The notes under the pieces are model-generated. The model made no database searches, was not told where the DNA came from, and was given only the letters and a program-made list of their open reading frames with translations. The translations under genes and the position numbers were made by a program. Shown here piece by piece: positions 16,953-27,000 of a DNA stretch of 64,000 nucleotides. The first letter of the stretch is position 1; the number at the start of each line of letters is the position of its first letter. Source of the stretch: Bacteroidales bacterium (GTDB taxonomy: Bacteria; Bacteroidota; Bacteroidia; Bacteroidales; UBA932); contig JAEESO010000009.1 in the NCBI GenBank assembly GCA_016286385.1, positions 1 through 64,000 on the forward strand, read 5' to 3'.

Positions 16953-16983
16953 GCAAAGATAGCACTATTTTTGCTATCTTTGC
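16953..16983. promoter_or_regulatory. Palindromic divergent promoter, rdgB / S41 protease
   Basis: GCAAAGATAGCA (16953-16964) and TGCTATCTTTGC (16972-16983) are perfect 12-bp inverted arms. Each carries a -7 box: TATCTTTG facing rdgB on minus (16961-16954), and facing the S41 gene on plus (16975-16982). Confidence 0.75.
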
Positions 16984-16991
16984 CTAACGAT

Positions 16992-18590
16992 ATGAAACGA
17001 ATTGCAATTATCATAGCGGCAGCGGCCCTTTTATCGGCCCCCGCTTACGCCCAGTCAAGTCAGTTTACGCTGGGTAAATGGGTAGAAGTCCATAATGCCA
17101 TCCTGAAGGAGCTTAGCCGCTCCTATGTAGATTCCCTGGAGGTGGGGCGCATTGAGCGAGCCGCCGTGGACGCCATGCTGGATGCGCTGGATCCATATAC
17201 CGTGTACGTCCCGGAAGAGGAGCAGGAGAATTTCCAGATGATGCTCACAAGTGCCTACGGAGGCATAGGGGCCATCATATATAAGCCTGATATCAACGGG
17301 AATGTCATCATCAACGAGCCCTACGAAGGCTCTCCCGCTGCACGCGCCGGCCTCCGGTGCGGAGATGAGATTGAACTCATAGACGGTGTCTCCACCCATG
17401 GCCTTGAAAGCAGTGAGTGCACGGAAAAGATGCGTGGGAAGCCCGGCACTGACGTGGTTTTCCATGTAAAGAAGGTGAGCGGAGAGATGGTGGACGTTAC
17501 CGTGCGCCGTGAGCGCATTGTGCTCCCTTCCATTGAATATGTGGGGATGCTCAATGAGGAAGATGGCTATGTAATGATGTCAAAGTTCACGGAAGGAGTG
17601 GGCCAGGGCATCCGTGATGCCGTTCTGAAGCTTAAAAAGCAGGGCATGAAACGCCTTGTGCTGGACCTCAGGGGTAACGGCGGCGGCATGCTGTCGGAGG
17701 CTGTGAACATAGTCTCCCTCTTTGTTCCCAAGGGTTCAGTTGTGGTTACCGCCAAGGGCCGCACCGGCGGGGAAACGTCTTACAAAACCTCTACGGAGCC
17801 GCTGGACACCAAGCTTCCAATAGTGGTGCTGGTGGATTCCGGCAGTGCTTCGGCATCTGAAATTGTATCAGGAGCGCTTCAGGACTATGACAGGGCAACA
17901 ATTATCGGCACGCGTACATATGGAAAGGGCCTTGTCCAGAGCATACGTCCTCTTCCTTATGACGGCCAGCTCAAGGTTACAACTTCAAAATATTACACCC
18001 CTTCCGGAAGGTGCGTACAGGCCATCGACTACTCTCATCGCAATGAAGACGGTTCCGTTGGCCATATCCCGGATTCCCTTACCCATGAGTTCAAGACAGC
18101 TGGCGGCCGCACCGTACGTGACGGCGGCGGAATCACCCCGGACTTTGAAGTGAAGCCCCACAAGTATTCCCGCCTCACTTACTCCCTGGTCCTTGGCGGC
18201 ATCGTGGACCAGTATACAATGAAGTATGTGCGTGAGCATCAGGCAATCCCTGCCGTGGACGATTTCCACTTCACGGATTATGAGGACTTTGTGACCTTTG
18301 CCCGTGACAAGGAGTTCGATTACCGCTCCAGTGCACGCGCAATGTTCGATGAAATGAAAAAGACCCTGGAGGAAGACGGCCTGGCCGCCACCATGGCTCC
18401 CCAGCTTGATGCCCTCCAGAAGTCCCTGGAGATGGATAAGGATACGTTCCTCCGCCTCAAGAAGGATGAAATCATCCCCTTCATAGAGGAAGAGATAGTG
18501 GTCCGCTACTACTTCCAGCAGGCCGGCATCAAGGTCCGCCTCCGCTACGACACCCAGCTCCACCAGGCTCTCCTGAAGCCCTCAATCTAA
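16992..18590 (+). CDS. S41 family carboxy-terminal processing protease
   Basis: 532 aa. Signal peptide MKRIAIIIAAAALLSAPAYA directs it to the periplasm. A PDZ domain (about 95-180, GIGAIIY...AARAGLRCGDEI) precedes the S41 domain, with LRGNGGG, the serine loop DSGSASASEIVSGAL and the lysine region GTRTYGKGLVQS giving a Ser-Lys dyad. A C-terminal helical extension follows. CtpA-type proteases trim or degrade envelope proteins. Start chosen at 16992 because the promoter box ends 9 nt upstream and a signal peptide begins there. Confidence 0.92.
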   Translation: MKRIAIIIAAAALLSAPAYAQSSQFTLGKWVEVHNAILKELSRSYVDSLEVGRIERAAVDAMLDALDPYTVYVPEEEQENFQMMLTSAYGGIGAIIYKPDINGNVIINEPYEGSPAARAGLRCGDEIELIDGVSTHGLESSECTEKMRGKPGTDVVFHVKKVSGEMVDVTVRRERIVLPSIEYVGMLNEEDGYVMMSKFTEGVGQGIRDAVLKLKKQGMKRLVLDLRGNGGGMLSEAVNIVSLFVPKGSVVVTAKGRTGGETSYKTSTEPLDTKLPIVVLVDSGSASASEIVSGALQDYDRATIIGTRTYGKGLVQSIRPLPYDGQLKVTTSKYYTPSGRCVQAIDYSHRNEDGSVGHIPDSLTHEFKTAGGRTVRDGGGITPDFEVKPHKYSRLTYSLVLGGIVDQYTMKYVREHQAIPAVDDFHFTDYEDFVTFARDKEFDYRSSARAMFDEMKKTLEEDGLAATMAPQLDALQKSLEMDKDTFLRLKKDEIIPFIEEEIVVRYYFQQAGIKVRLRYDTQLHQALLKPSI

Positions 18591-18617
18591 AACTGCACTT
18601 CGGCGCAATGCCGATGC

Positions 18618-18717
18618 GGGCAACGATTTACACGAAAACGGCCATTTTTGTGCATTTCATTGACCAAATGGGCAACGAAACACACGAAATCGGCCTTTTT
18701 TGTGCGTCTCGTTGCCC
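18618..18717. repeat. Paired 48-nt palindromic repeat units, locus B
   Basis: Units 18618-18665 and 18670-18717 are near-direct copies, each starting GGGCAACGA, with CACGAAA, a CGGCC-containing centre and TTTTTGTG. Unit 2 closes with TCGTTGCCC and is almost a perfect hairpin; unit 1 has drifted in its right arm. They fill the spacer between the S41 gene and rnr. Confidence 0.8.
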
Positions 18718-18746
18718 CGAACGGGCTGCGGCTGCCAAAAATTGCG

Positions 18747-18754
18747 TATATTTG
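18747..18754 (+). promoter_or_regulatory. -7 box of rnr with extended block
   Basis: TATATTTG preceded by TGCCAAAAATTGCG, 19 nt before the ATG. The block matches those at the isoprenyl synthase and porin genes. Confidence 0.55.
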
Positions 18755-18773
18755 TTGAGATAAACAAGAAAAT

Positions 18774-20777
18774 ATGTCAAGAAAAAGGCGTGGAGGCAGC
18801 CAGAAGCGGGCAAGCCGGCAGGAAAAAAGGTCAAAGAAGAGGGTAGTACCGGAGTATGTGGGCACCGCCCATATGTCCCGTGAAGGCTTTATCTTTGTAA
18901 AGGTTGAAGGACAGGAGGATGACATCTATGTCAAGGCCTCCAAAACCCGCGGAGCGCTTCACGGAGACACCGTAAGGGTGGCCGTCACCCAGGAGGGCAA
19001 GGGGCGTGAAAAGCGCCGGAGCGGCGAGGTCATAGACATCATCGAGCGCTCCAACAAGCCTTTTGTGGGGATCCTCCACATTGTGGGCAAGCAGGCCTGG
19101 GTTCTCATGAGCTCCAAGACCATGCCCTATGACATATCCGTTCCCGTGCCGGAAGGCGCAGAGAGGGGTATGAAGGTAGCGGCAGTTGTGGACGGCTGGG
19201 AAAGAGGCGGCGGCCCCTATGGCCACGTGGTGGACGTCCTTGGCCTTCCCGGAGAGAATGAGACGGAAATGCACGCCATCCTGGCGGAATTCGGCCTGCC
19301 CTACAGGTTCAGTCCTGAGGTTGAGAATGCGGCCGATAAGATTCCCGATGAAATCACGGACAAGGACCGCAGCGGCCGCAAGGACTTCAGAAAGACTCTC
19401 ACTTTCACAATTGACCCCACGGACGCCAAGGACTTTGACGACGCCCTCAGTTTCAAAAAACTTGAAGACGGCAATTACGAGGTTGGTGTCCATATTGCCG
19501 ATGTAACATATTACGTACAGCCCGGCACCCCCGTAGACAAAGAGGCCCAGGAACGCGGAACATCCGTCTATCTTGTAGACCGCACCGTTCCCATGCTTCC
19601 GGAGAAGCTCTCCAACAAGCTTTGCTCACTCCGCCCCGGAGAGGAGAAACTGACCTTCTCCACGGTATTTGTGATCACCCCCCAGGGCAAGGTCCTGGAC
19701 CAGTGGTTCGGCCGCACGCATATCATTTCCGATTACCGTTTTGACTACGAGAAAGCACAGTCCATCATAGAAGGCGCAAAGCCGGAAGATGTACCTGAAG
19801 ATATCCAGGAGGCAATTCTCATCCTCAACAAGCTTGCTCTCAAGTTCCGTGACCGCCGCTTCAAGAACGGCGCCGTTAACTTCGAGCGCCCGGAAATGAA
19901 GGTGGACATAGATGACAAGGGAAGGCCTATCGGCGTGCATCAGAAATTATCGGCCGAAGCAAATTGGCTCATAGAGGAGTTCATGCTCCTTGCAAACCGC
20001 ACCGTGGCGGAATGGGTTGGAAAGGCCAAGCGCACCTTTGTATACCGTGTCCACGACGAACCAAACATGGAAAAACTTGCCGGCCTGAGGGACTTTGCCG
20101 GCCACTTTGGTTACAAGATGGGCGCACTTGACAGCGGCAGGGACATTGCCCACGCCCTCAACGGCCTTATGGACGATGCCAAGGACAAGCCGGAGCTTGG
20201 CGCCATCCAGATCCTGGCCCTCCGCTCAATGGCAAAGGCATGTTACAGCGTGGATAATATCGGCCACTACGGCCTTGCGTTCCCTTATTATACGCACTTC
20301 ACTTCCCCCATCCGCCGGTATCCCGACATGATGGTGCACAGGCTCCTGGCCCAGTACCTCCGCAAGGGCCCCAACGCAGATTCAATGTATTATGCCCAGC
20401 AGTGCAAGCACGCGTCCGAGCGTGAGGTTGTGGCCGCAGAGGCAGAGCGTGAGAGCATCAAGTACAAGCTTGTGGAGTTCATGCAGGACAAGATTGGCCA
20501 GGAATTCGACGGCCATGTGTCCGGCGTTACTGAATGGGGCGTTTACGTGGAGATTGAGCCCACCAAGATTGAGGGAATGATCCCCTACCGCACAATCAAA
20601 TGCGACTTCTTCATCTTTGACCAGGACCACTACAGGGCCGTTGGAAAGCGTACCCACAAATCCATACGCCTTGGAGACCCTCTACGCATACGCGTGAAGG
20701 GTACGTCCCTGGAACAGAAGATCCTGGATTACGAGCTTATTGAGGAAGATTTCTTATCACCCGCAGCCGGTAAGTAA
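18774..20777 (+). CDS. rnr: Ribonuclease R
   Basis: A 667-aa 3'-5' exoribonuclease of the RNB family that degrades structured RNA. A strongly basic N-terminus (residues 1-25) is followed by cold-shock domains, the RNB catalytic domain with IDPTDAKDFDDALSF (metal-binding Asp residues), HFTSPIRRYPDMMVHRLL, and a C-terminal S1 domain (GHVSGVTEWGVYVEIE). Slightly shorter than many RNase R proteins because the N-terminal helical region is brief. Its last 41 nt overlap the convergent porin gene. Confidence 0.95.
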   Translation: MSRKRRGGSQKRASRQEKRSKKRVVPEYVGTAHMSREGFIFVKVEGQEDDIYVKASKTRGALHGDTVRVAVTQEGKGREKRRSGEVIDIIERSNKPFVGILHIVGKQAWVLMSSKTMPYDISVPVPEGAERGMKVAAVVDGWERGGGPYGHVVDVLGLPGENETEMHAILAEFGLPYRFSPEVENAADKIPDEITDKDRSGRKDFRKTLTFTIDPTDAKDFDDALSFKKLEDGNYEVGVHIADVTYYVQPGTPVDKEAQERGTSVYLVDRTVPMLPEKLSNKLCSLRPGEEKLTFSTVFVITPQGKVLDQWFGRTHIISDYRFDYEKAQSIIEGAKPEDVPEDIQEAILILNKLALKFRDRRFKNGAVNFERPEMKVDIDDKGRPIGVHQKLSAEANWLIEEFMLLANRTVAEWVGKAKRTFVYRVHDEPNMEKLAGLRDFAGHFGYKMGALDSGRDIAHALNGLMDDAKDKPELGAIQILALRSMAKACYSVDNIGHYGLAFPYYTHFTSPIRRYPDMMVHRLLAQYLRKGPNADSMYYAQQCKHASEREVVAAEAERESIKYKLVEFMQDKIGQEFDGHVSGVTEWGVYVEIEPTKIEGMIPYRTIKCDFFIFDQDHYRAVGKRTHKSIRLGDPLRIRVKGTSLEQKILDYELIEEDFLSPAAGK

Positions 20778-21714
20778 TACCAAAGGCAAAATGGTGCCCG
20801 AAGTTTGAGCAGGCGGCATCGGAATTGGTCCAGTAGACGGCATGGAGGCGGATGTCGTCGTTCTTAAGCGGGAACACCTCTATTCCGCCGCCCACAGTCA
20901 GGAAGCGTGAACGCACGGGGACAAAATCCTCTGCAAAATCCTTGTTGTAGTCAAAGCTGCCCTTGGTAAAGAGAGTGACCACCGGGAACTTGTACTCAAG
21001 CTTGAGGATGGCGGAATAATCGGCCGACAGATAATCCTTTGCAAGACCGGTGCGGTACAGGGCATCCAGTTCAATGCCAAAGTGCCCTGCTTCAAACCTG
21101 TTGCCAAGGCCGGCCACCACAAAACCGCTATGGGTGGGGTCGTCCATCCAGTTGGCACTCCAGATGGTATTCCACCAGGGAGTTATGCGTCCGTACCAAA
21201 TGAGACCGGCGTGGAAGAGGTCATTGTAGCCAAAGCCCAGAGGAGACTGCGTGAACTGCAGGAGCAGGGTCTGCGCTGGCGTTATCTTGCAAATGACATT
21301 GCCGCCAATTGCATAAACGTCCGGCATCCGGTCTGCGAACATACCCCAGTAATAGAGATTTATGGGGGCGGCGTCAAATTCAAAACTGCCCACCATAATT
21401 GGCACTTTGCCGCCCTGAATTGCCCAGTGATCATTGATGTCCCACCTTATCCAGAGATGGTCTGTGGCGTTAAGGGGGATATTGGGGTTGTAAAGCGGCT
21501 TTGTAAAGCGCTGGCGCCAGAAAAAAGATATATTGGGGCCGATATTACCATCCAGGATAAGGTTGAGGTAATCGGCCCTTACATTACCGGCATACTGGCC
21601 GCCGTTAATGGCAGCCTCATATCCAAGGCGGGTTTCCCCGTAAAGCTGTTTCACCTGCGAAAATGCAGGGAGGGTTGTTATCAGTAGTAGTGTGGCTACA
21701 AAAAAGCGTTTCAT
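20737..21714 (-). CDS. Outer-membrane porin, OprO/OprP-like beta-barrel
   Basis: 325 aa. Signal peptide MKRFFVATLLLITTLPAFSQ is followed by alternating amphipathic strands with many aromatics, as in 16-strand porins. Sections such as GPNISFFWRQRFTKPLYNP and DHLWIRWDINDHWAIQGGKVPI resemble the phosphate-selective porin O/P superfamily of Bacteroidota. Substrate not assignable. The stop overlaps the 3' end of rnr by 41 nt in the convergent direction. A near-leaderless promoter lies 7 nt upstream. Confidence 0.75.
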   Translation of the reverse strand: MKRFFVATLLLITTLPAFSQVKQLYGETRLGYEAAINGGQYAGNVRADYLNLILDGNIGPNISFFWRQRFTKPLYNPNIPLNATDHLWIRWDINDHWAIQGGKVPIMVGSFEFDAAPINLYYWGMFADRMPDVYAIGGNVICKITPAQTLLLQFTQSPLGFGYNDLFHAGLIWYGRITPWWNTIWSANWMDDPTHSGFVVAGLGNRFEAGHFGIELDALYRTGLAKDYLSADYSAILKLEYKFPVVTLFTKGSFDYNKDFAEDFVPVRSRFLTVGGGIEVFPLKNDDIRLHAVYWTNSDAACSNFGHHFAFGITYRLRVIRNLPQ

Positions 21715-21721
21715 AGTACTG

Positions 21722-21729
21722 CAAAGATA
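21722..21729 (-). promoter_or_regulatory. -7 box of the porin gene
   Basis: TATCTTTG on the minus strand with the upstream block TGCCAAAAATTGCG, 7 nt before the start codon. Confidence 0.6.
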
Positions 21730-21745
21730 CGCAATTTTTGGCAGA

Positions 21746-22693
21746 CTATCTTTTCAGGCGCACATAAATGCTGAGGGGAAGGACCTTCCCGAAGGAGTCA
21801 GTGAAGGCAAGTTCACCGGAAGTCATCTCCTTGAAAGCGCCGCGGAACGCCTCACGGACAACGGTTTCTCCAAGAGCGGCGGAATAGCCGTTGGAATAGA
21901 GATTAAGCACCATGAATGCGTCCCTTTCAGAGAGTATGGCCGATACATTCTGCAGAAGGCCAAAAAGGAGCTCGTCCAGCTTCCATTTCTCTCCGTCCGG
22001 GCCATGGCCGTAGGCCGGAGGATCCAGGATGATTCCGTCGTACTTATTGCCACGCTTTGCCTCACGCTTTGCAAACTTGAGGGCATCCTCAACCACCCAG
22101 CGGATACCGTCCAGGCCGCTTCTCTCCATGTTCTCACGAGCCCAGGTGACAACCTGGCGAACGGAATCCAGATGGGTTACATCGGCCCCGGCGCACTTGG
22201 CGGCAAGGGATGCAGCGCCGGTGTAGGCAAAGAGATTCAGAACCTTGGGAGCAGGGAGCCCATTGGCTTTATGAATACGCACAAGACGGGAAGTCTCCCT
22301 GTAGATGAATTCCCAGTTGGGAGCCTGTTCCGGGAAAACGCCCACGTGCTTGAAGGACGTGAGTCCAAGACGGAGACTCAAATGGAGGTCACTGGCCGCA
22401 TGGGTTTCAGGATCTGGTTCTCCGTTATACACTATCCCCCACTGGTCTTCCATGCGCTTTAGTTTATCCCACGTGCCGCTGTCTTCCTTACCTGCCTTTC
22501 CAAAGCCGGCGCCGGGTTTAAAGACCACATGCGAGAGGCGCCTCCAATCGGCCTCAGGCATGGAGGGCATCCACAGGGCCTTTGGCTCCGGGCGGCGCAG
22601 CACATATTTTCCAAAACGCTCCAGTTTCTCCCCGTTTCCGGAGTCCAGGAGCTCATAGTCTTTCCAGTAAGATGCGGGGAATTCTACAGGCAT
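21746..22693 (-). CDS. Class I SAM-dependent rRNA methyltransferase (RlmI/RlmK-like)
   Basis: 315 aa. Rossmann-fold methyltransferase with the SAM-binding motif VLNLFAYTGAASLAAKCAGA and the catalytic-type motif ILDPPAYGHGPDGE. Both are typical of the 23S rRNA cytosine/guanine methyltransferases related to RlmI and the RlmK domain of RlmL. The N-terminal 90 residues form a substrate-binding region without a clear PUA domain. Exact target base unknown. Divergent from pgk with separate -7 boxes in the 82-nt spacer. Confidence 0.82.
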   Translation of the reverse strand: MPVEFPASYWKDYELLDSGNGEKLERFGKYVLRRPEPKALWMPSMPEADWRRLSHVVFKPGAGFGKAGKEDSGTWDKLKRMEDQWGIVYNGEPDPETHAASDLHLSLRLGLTSFKHVGVFPEQAPNWEFIYRETSRLVRIHKANGLPAPKVLNLFAYTGAASLAAKCAGADVTHLDSVRQVVTWARENMERSGLDGIRWVVEDALKFAKREAKRGNKYDGIILDPPAYGHGPDGEKWKLDELLFGLLQNVSAILSERDAFMVLNLYSNGYSAALGETVVREAFRGAFKEMTSGELAFTDSFGKVLPLSIYVRLKR

Positions 22694-22713
22694 AATTCAT
22701 AGCTATTTCAGTG

Positions 22714-22742
22714 CAAAGATACAGAAATAATTACTAAATTTG
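22714..22742. promoter_or_regulatory. Divergent promoters, methyltransferase / pgk
   Basis: TATCTTTG on minus at 22721-22714 faces the methyltransferase gene; TAAATTTG on plus at 22735-22742 is the best -7 candidate for pgk, giving a leader of roughly 30 nt. Confidence 0.5.
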
Positions 22743-22775
22743 TAGGTTAGATTATAAATGTAAACCATATATTAT

Positions 22776-24029
22776 ATGCAACAGTTTATTGACAAGTACA
22801 ATTTTGCCGGAAAGCGTGCAATCGTCCGCGTAGATTTCAACGTTCCCCTCAATGACAAGTTTGAGATCACCGACGACACCCGTATCCGCAGGGCAATGCC
22901 CACCCTCAAGAAGGTTCTCGCAGAAGGCGGTTCCCTCATCATCATGTCCCACCTTGGCCGTCCCAAGAAGGTAGATCCCAAATTCAGCCTCAAGCACATC
23001 GTGGGCCGCGTTTCAGAATGCCTTGGCGTTCCCGTGCAGTTTGCAGAAGACTGCCAGAAGGCAAAGGCCCAGGCAGACGCCCTGAAGCCCGGTGAGGTCC
23101 TCCTCCTTGAAAACCTCCGCTACTACGCAGAGGAAGAAGGCAAACCCCGCGGCCTGGCAGAGGATGCAACCGATGAAGAGAAGAAAGCCGCAAAGGCAGC
23201 AGTAAAGGCCTCCCAGAAGGAGTTTGTAAAGACTCTCGCAAGCTATGCCGACTGCTATATCAACGACGCCTTCGGTACCGCTCACCGCGCACATGGCTCA
23301 ACCGCCCTCATCGCAGAGTACTTCCCCAATGACAAGATGTTCGGCTACCTCATGGAAGGTGAGATCAAGGCCATCGACAACGTTCTGAAGAACGCACAGA
23401 GGCCCCTCACCGCCATCATCGGCGGCTCCAAGGTAAGCTCCAAGCTCGCTGTTCTGAAAAACCTCGTCGGAAAGGTTGACAACCTCATCATCGGCGGCGG
23501 CATGGGTTATACCTTCATCAAGGCACAGGGCGGTCATATCGGCCAGTCCCTCCATGAGGATGAACTCATTCCGGACGCCCTTGAGATAATGAAGGAAGCG
23601 AAGGAGCGCGGCGTAAACCTCTCACTGAGCGTTGCCACTGTATGCGGCCAGTCATTTGACAATGACACTCCCCGCCAGATCTTCCCTATTGACCAGATTC
23701 CCGACGAATGGGAAGGCATGGACGCATCTCCTGCATCCCTCGAGATTTGGAGAGAGATCATCATGAAGTCCAAGACCATCCTCTGGAACGGTCCTGTTGG
23801 CGTTTTCGAGCTTCCTAACTTCGCGAAGGGAACCCTCCAGATTGCACAGGATCTGGCCGATGCTACCGCTCAAGGCGCTTACACCCTTGTGGGCGGCGGA
23901 GACTCCGTTGCAGCAGTTACCCAGATGGGCTTCGCCGACAAAGTGAGCTACGTCTCCACCGGCGGCGGCGCCATGCTGGAAGCCATCGAGGGCAAGATCC
24001 TCCCCGGCATCGCAGCCATCCAGGACTAA
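22776..24029 (+). CDS. pgk: Phosphoglycerate kinase
   Basis: 417 aa. Converts 1,3-bisphosphoglycerate and ADP to 3-phosphoglycerate and ATP in glycolysis. Landmarks: VRVDFNVPL near the N-terminus, [18 protein letters not shown], the lysine loop GGSKVSSKL, and the C-terminal nucleotide motif GGGDSVAAV with [10 protein letters not shown] short insertion rich in Lys/Ala/Glu (about residues 125-150) is usual in Bacteroidota. It is convergent with the DUF2723 gene, 3 nt apart. Single gene, not clustered with gap. Confidence 0.98.
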   Translation: MQQFIDKYNFAGKRAIVRVDFNVPLNDKFEITDDTRIRRAMPTLKKVLAEGGSLIIMSHLGRPKKVDPKFSLKHIVGRVSECLGVPVQFAEDCQKAKAQADALKPGEVLLLENLRYYAEEEGKPRGLAEDATDEEKKAAKAAVKASQKEFVKTLASYADCYINDAFGTAHRAHGSTALIAEYFPNDKMFGYLMEGEIKAIDNVLKNAQRPLTAIIGGSKVSSKLAVLKNLVGKVDNLIIGGGMGYTFIKAQGGHIGQSLHEDELIPDALEIMKEAKERGVNLSLSVATVCGQSFDNDTPRQIFPIDQIPDEWEGMDASPASLEIWREIIMKSKTILWNGPVGVFELPNFAKGTLQIAQDLADATAQGAYTLVGGGDSVAAVTQMGFADKVSYVSTGGGAMLEAIEGKILPGIAAIQD

Positions 24030-24032
24030 GAA

Positions 24033-27000
24033 TTAGTCCTCGCTATGTAGAAGGGCCGAGAAACTGGTTTCCAGTTTTTCGGCCAATTCTTTATCGCCGT
24101 ACTGCTTGCATACATCGGCAATGTAGAGGAGAACGCGGCCGGCCTGTTCAAACTCGTTCATTCCAAGGCTGCCCCACTGGATGTAGAAAACAGCGGCGTC
24201 CATGAGGTCATCGGTCATCTTAACGGCCAGCTCATGGGCCTTGTCCTGGGCGCCAAGATAATAGTAGTTCTCAATTATCTGAGTCACCATATAGTCGTTG
24301 CCTGCAAAACCCAGTGAGATACTCTCCAGAGGGAAATTCTCCTCAGGGAAGTTCTCCTGGCAGAGGTCCATAATCTCTATGGCCTTCTCATCCTCCCCTT
24401 CATCTATGAGGGCGTTGGCAACGGTGAGATAGAGCTGCCTCTGGCCAAGGACTCCAAGGAAGGTGTAGTAATTCTGGTAGTCCACAAACCAGTCCGTGCG
24501 CTTAAGGGCATCCCACTTGTACTTGGTCTTGAAATCATTGTACAGCTGAATGGCATCTACCTTGCCGGCATCCGTGGATGAAATCTTGTTCTTGATGGGT
24601 GTGAAACGGTAAGAGAAACCGTCAAACATAAGGTAATCCTTGATACCCACATTGAGGTCTCCGCCCTGGTTGAGGACGTGAAGCGGCCTGTCCCAATTAT
24701 AGCCGTCCAGAAGGTCCAGGAGGAAGATTTCCGGCTTGGAAAGGTAGTTCTTGTCCTTGGACATGGTGAGGACTATGTGCTCCGGAATCTGATCGGCAAA
24801 CTTCTCAGGGACAATGCCGTATTTCAGGCAGTTCTCTTTGTTCACGGGCATCACAATGTTGCGGGCGCAGATGAAATCATACTTGCCACCGCCCTCGAAG
24901 ACCGCCTTCATCTTGGGATCCTTGAACACCTCCATTACGTCGTGGAGGAACATGGGAGAGCCGTCGTCGTACTGGATGGTCACAAACTCATTGGTGCCAT
25001 AGAGGTACTGGCTCTGGGGCACGGTAAGAGGCAGCGGGGCGCTTTCATTGCAGGCCCACTTCATCTGGTCTATATACCAGTCCGTACCAAGCAGGGACGT
25101 ATTCACAACGCGGACATCCGTACGCACGCCTTCCACCTCCTGGGCATACCAGAGCGGGAAGGTATCGTTGTCTCCGTGGGTTACAAGATAGCCGTTGGGG
25201 CCAACTGAATTGAGGTAGTTGGTGGCCATCTCCACGGCGGTATAGCGGTGGGAGCGGTTGTGGTCGTCCCAGTTCTGAGCGGCCATAAGCACGGGAACGC
25301 CCATACTGAGCACGGCAACGCCCGTTGCAACCAGTTTCTCCCGGCCCTTGAGGGCATCGGCAATCCACCTGTACAGCGCCAGCACACCAAGGCCGATCCA
25401 TATTGCAAACATGTAGAAGGAACCCGCATACGCATAATCCCTTTCACGCACCTGGTACGGCGGCTGATTGAGGTACAGCACAATGGCTATGCCCGTCATG
25501 AAGAACATGAGGAACACCAGCCAGCTGCCGCGTTTATCCTTGTCAAACTGGAAGATGAGGCCAAGGATGCCAAGCAGCAGCGGCAGGAAGAAGTAGTGGT
25601 TCTTTCCCTTGTTATCGCGCAGCGGCGCCGGGGCGTCTCTCTGGTCTCCCAGCCTCAGGGCATCCAGGAAGCCTATTCCGCTTTCCCAGTTACCGTCAAA
25701 GATATTGCCGGGAACTGGGCTGTGGATGTCGTTCTGGCGGCCCACAAAGTTCCACATGAAGTAGCGCCAGTACATCCAGTTGAGCTGGTAGTCAAAGAAG
25801 TATGCAAGGTTGGCCCCGAAGGTGGGCTTGCGGGTTTTGGTGCCGCGCACCCTTGTGCCCTTGCCCTGGGTGTACATCTCGTAGAACTCCGCATAGCGGG
25901 GATCGGCCGATGACCACATCCTGGGGAAGAGCATCTTGCCTTCCTGCTTGTAGATGGCCTCCGTGGGGGCATCGGCCTTTATGTACTTGCCGTTCATGGG
26001 AGCCCAGTACTTTGAGTTGTCAAGGTCATAGGGGGCGTCCCAGTACTGGCCGTAGAGGAGAGGCGTGGAGCCGTACTGCTCACGGCTCAGGTATCGGACA
26101 AGCGTGTAGGGGTTATCGGGCTGGTACTCGTTGGTGGGCGTTTTCACGCTGGAGCGGATAATCACAATTGAGAACAGGCTGAAGCCCATCACAAGGGTGG
26201 TTACGCAAAGAAGGACGGTGTTCCAGAACACTTTCTCTTTCTTAAGCGTTGCAAACAGGCCCCAGAAGCACAGGGCAAGAAGGGCCACCATAAAGAACAA
26301 CGCACCGCTGTTGTAAGGAAGGCCGAAACCATTCACAAACAGGCGGTCTACCCCAGCCGCAATCTTGGGAAGGTAAGGGATGAAGAGATAGACCAGCAGG
26401 AACTCTATCACTACGCCAATCAGGAATATGCCCACAAGCTTCTTGAAAGGCAGCTCCTTATCCTCGTTCATGCGGTAATAGTACATGAACACAAACGCCG
26501 GAATGGTAAGGAGGTTCAGAAGATGAACGCCGATAGAAAGGCCCATGAGGAAAGCAATAAGCACTATCCAGCGGTTTGCATGGGGCTGGTCTGCGGTGTC
26601 ATACCACCTGCACATGGCCCAGAAGACCAAGGCCGTAAATAGGGAACTCATTGCATACACCTCTCCCTCAACCGCGCTGAACCAGAATGTGTCACTAAAG
26701 CAGTAGGCCATTGCACCAACGGCACCGGACGCAAGTATTGCTATGGCCTGGCCGATAGTATATCCTTCCGGGGCTCTGACCACAAGTCTCCTTGCAAAGA
26801 ATACTATTGTAAGGTACAGGAAAAAGATGGTGAGGCCGCTCAGGATGGCGTTCATGGCGTTCACTGCCACAGCGGCGTGCGCGGCGTCAAATGGAATTGT
26901 GAAGAAGCGTGCCAGCAGCTGGAATACGGGGTTTCCCGGAGGGTGACCCACTTCCAGTTTGTATGACGATGCAATGAACTCACCGCAGTCCCAGAAAGAC

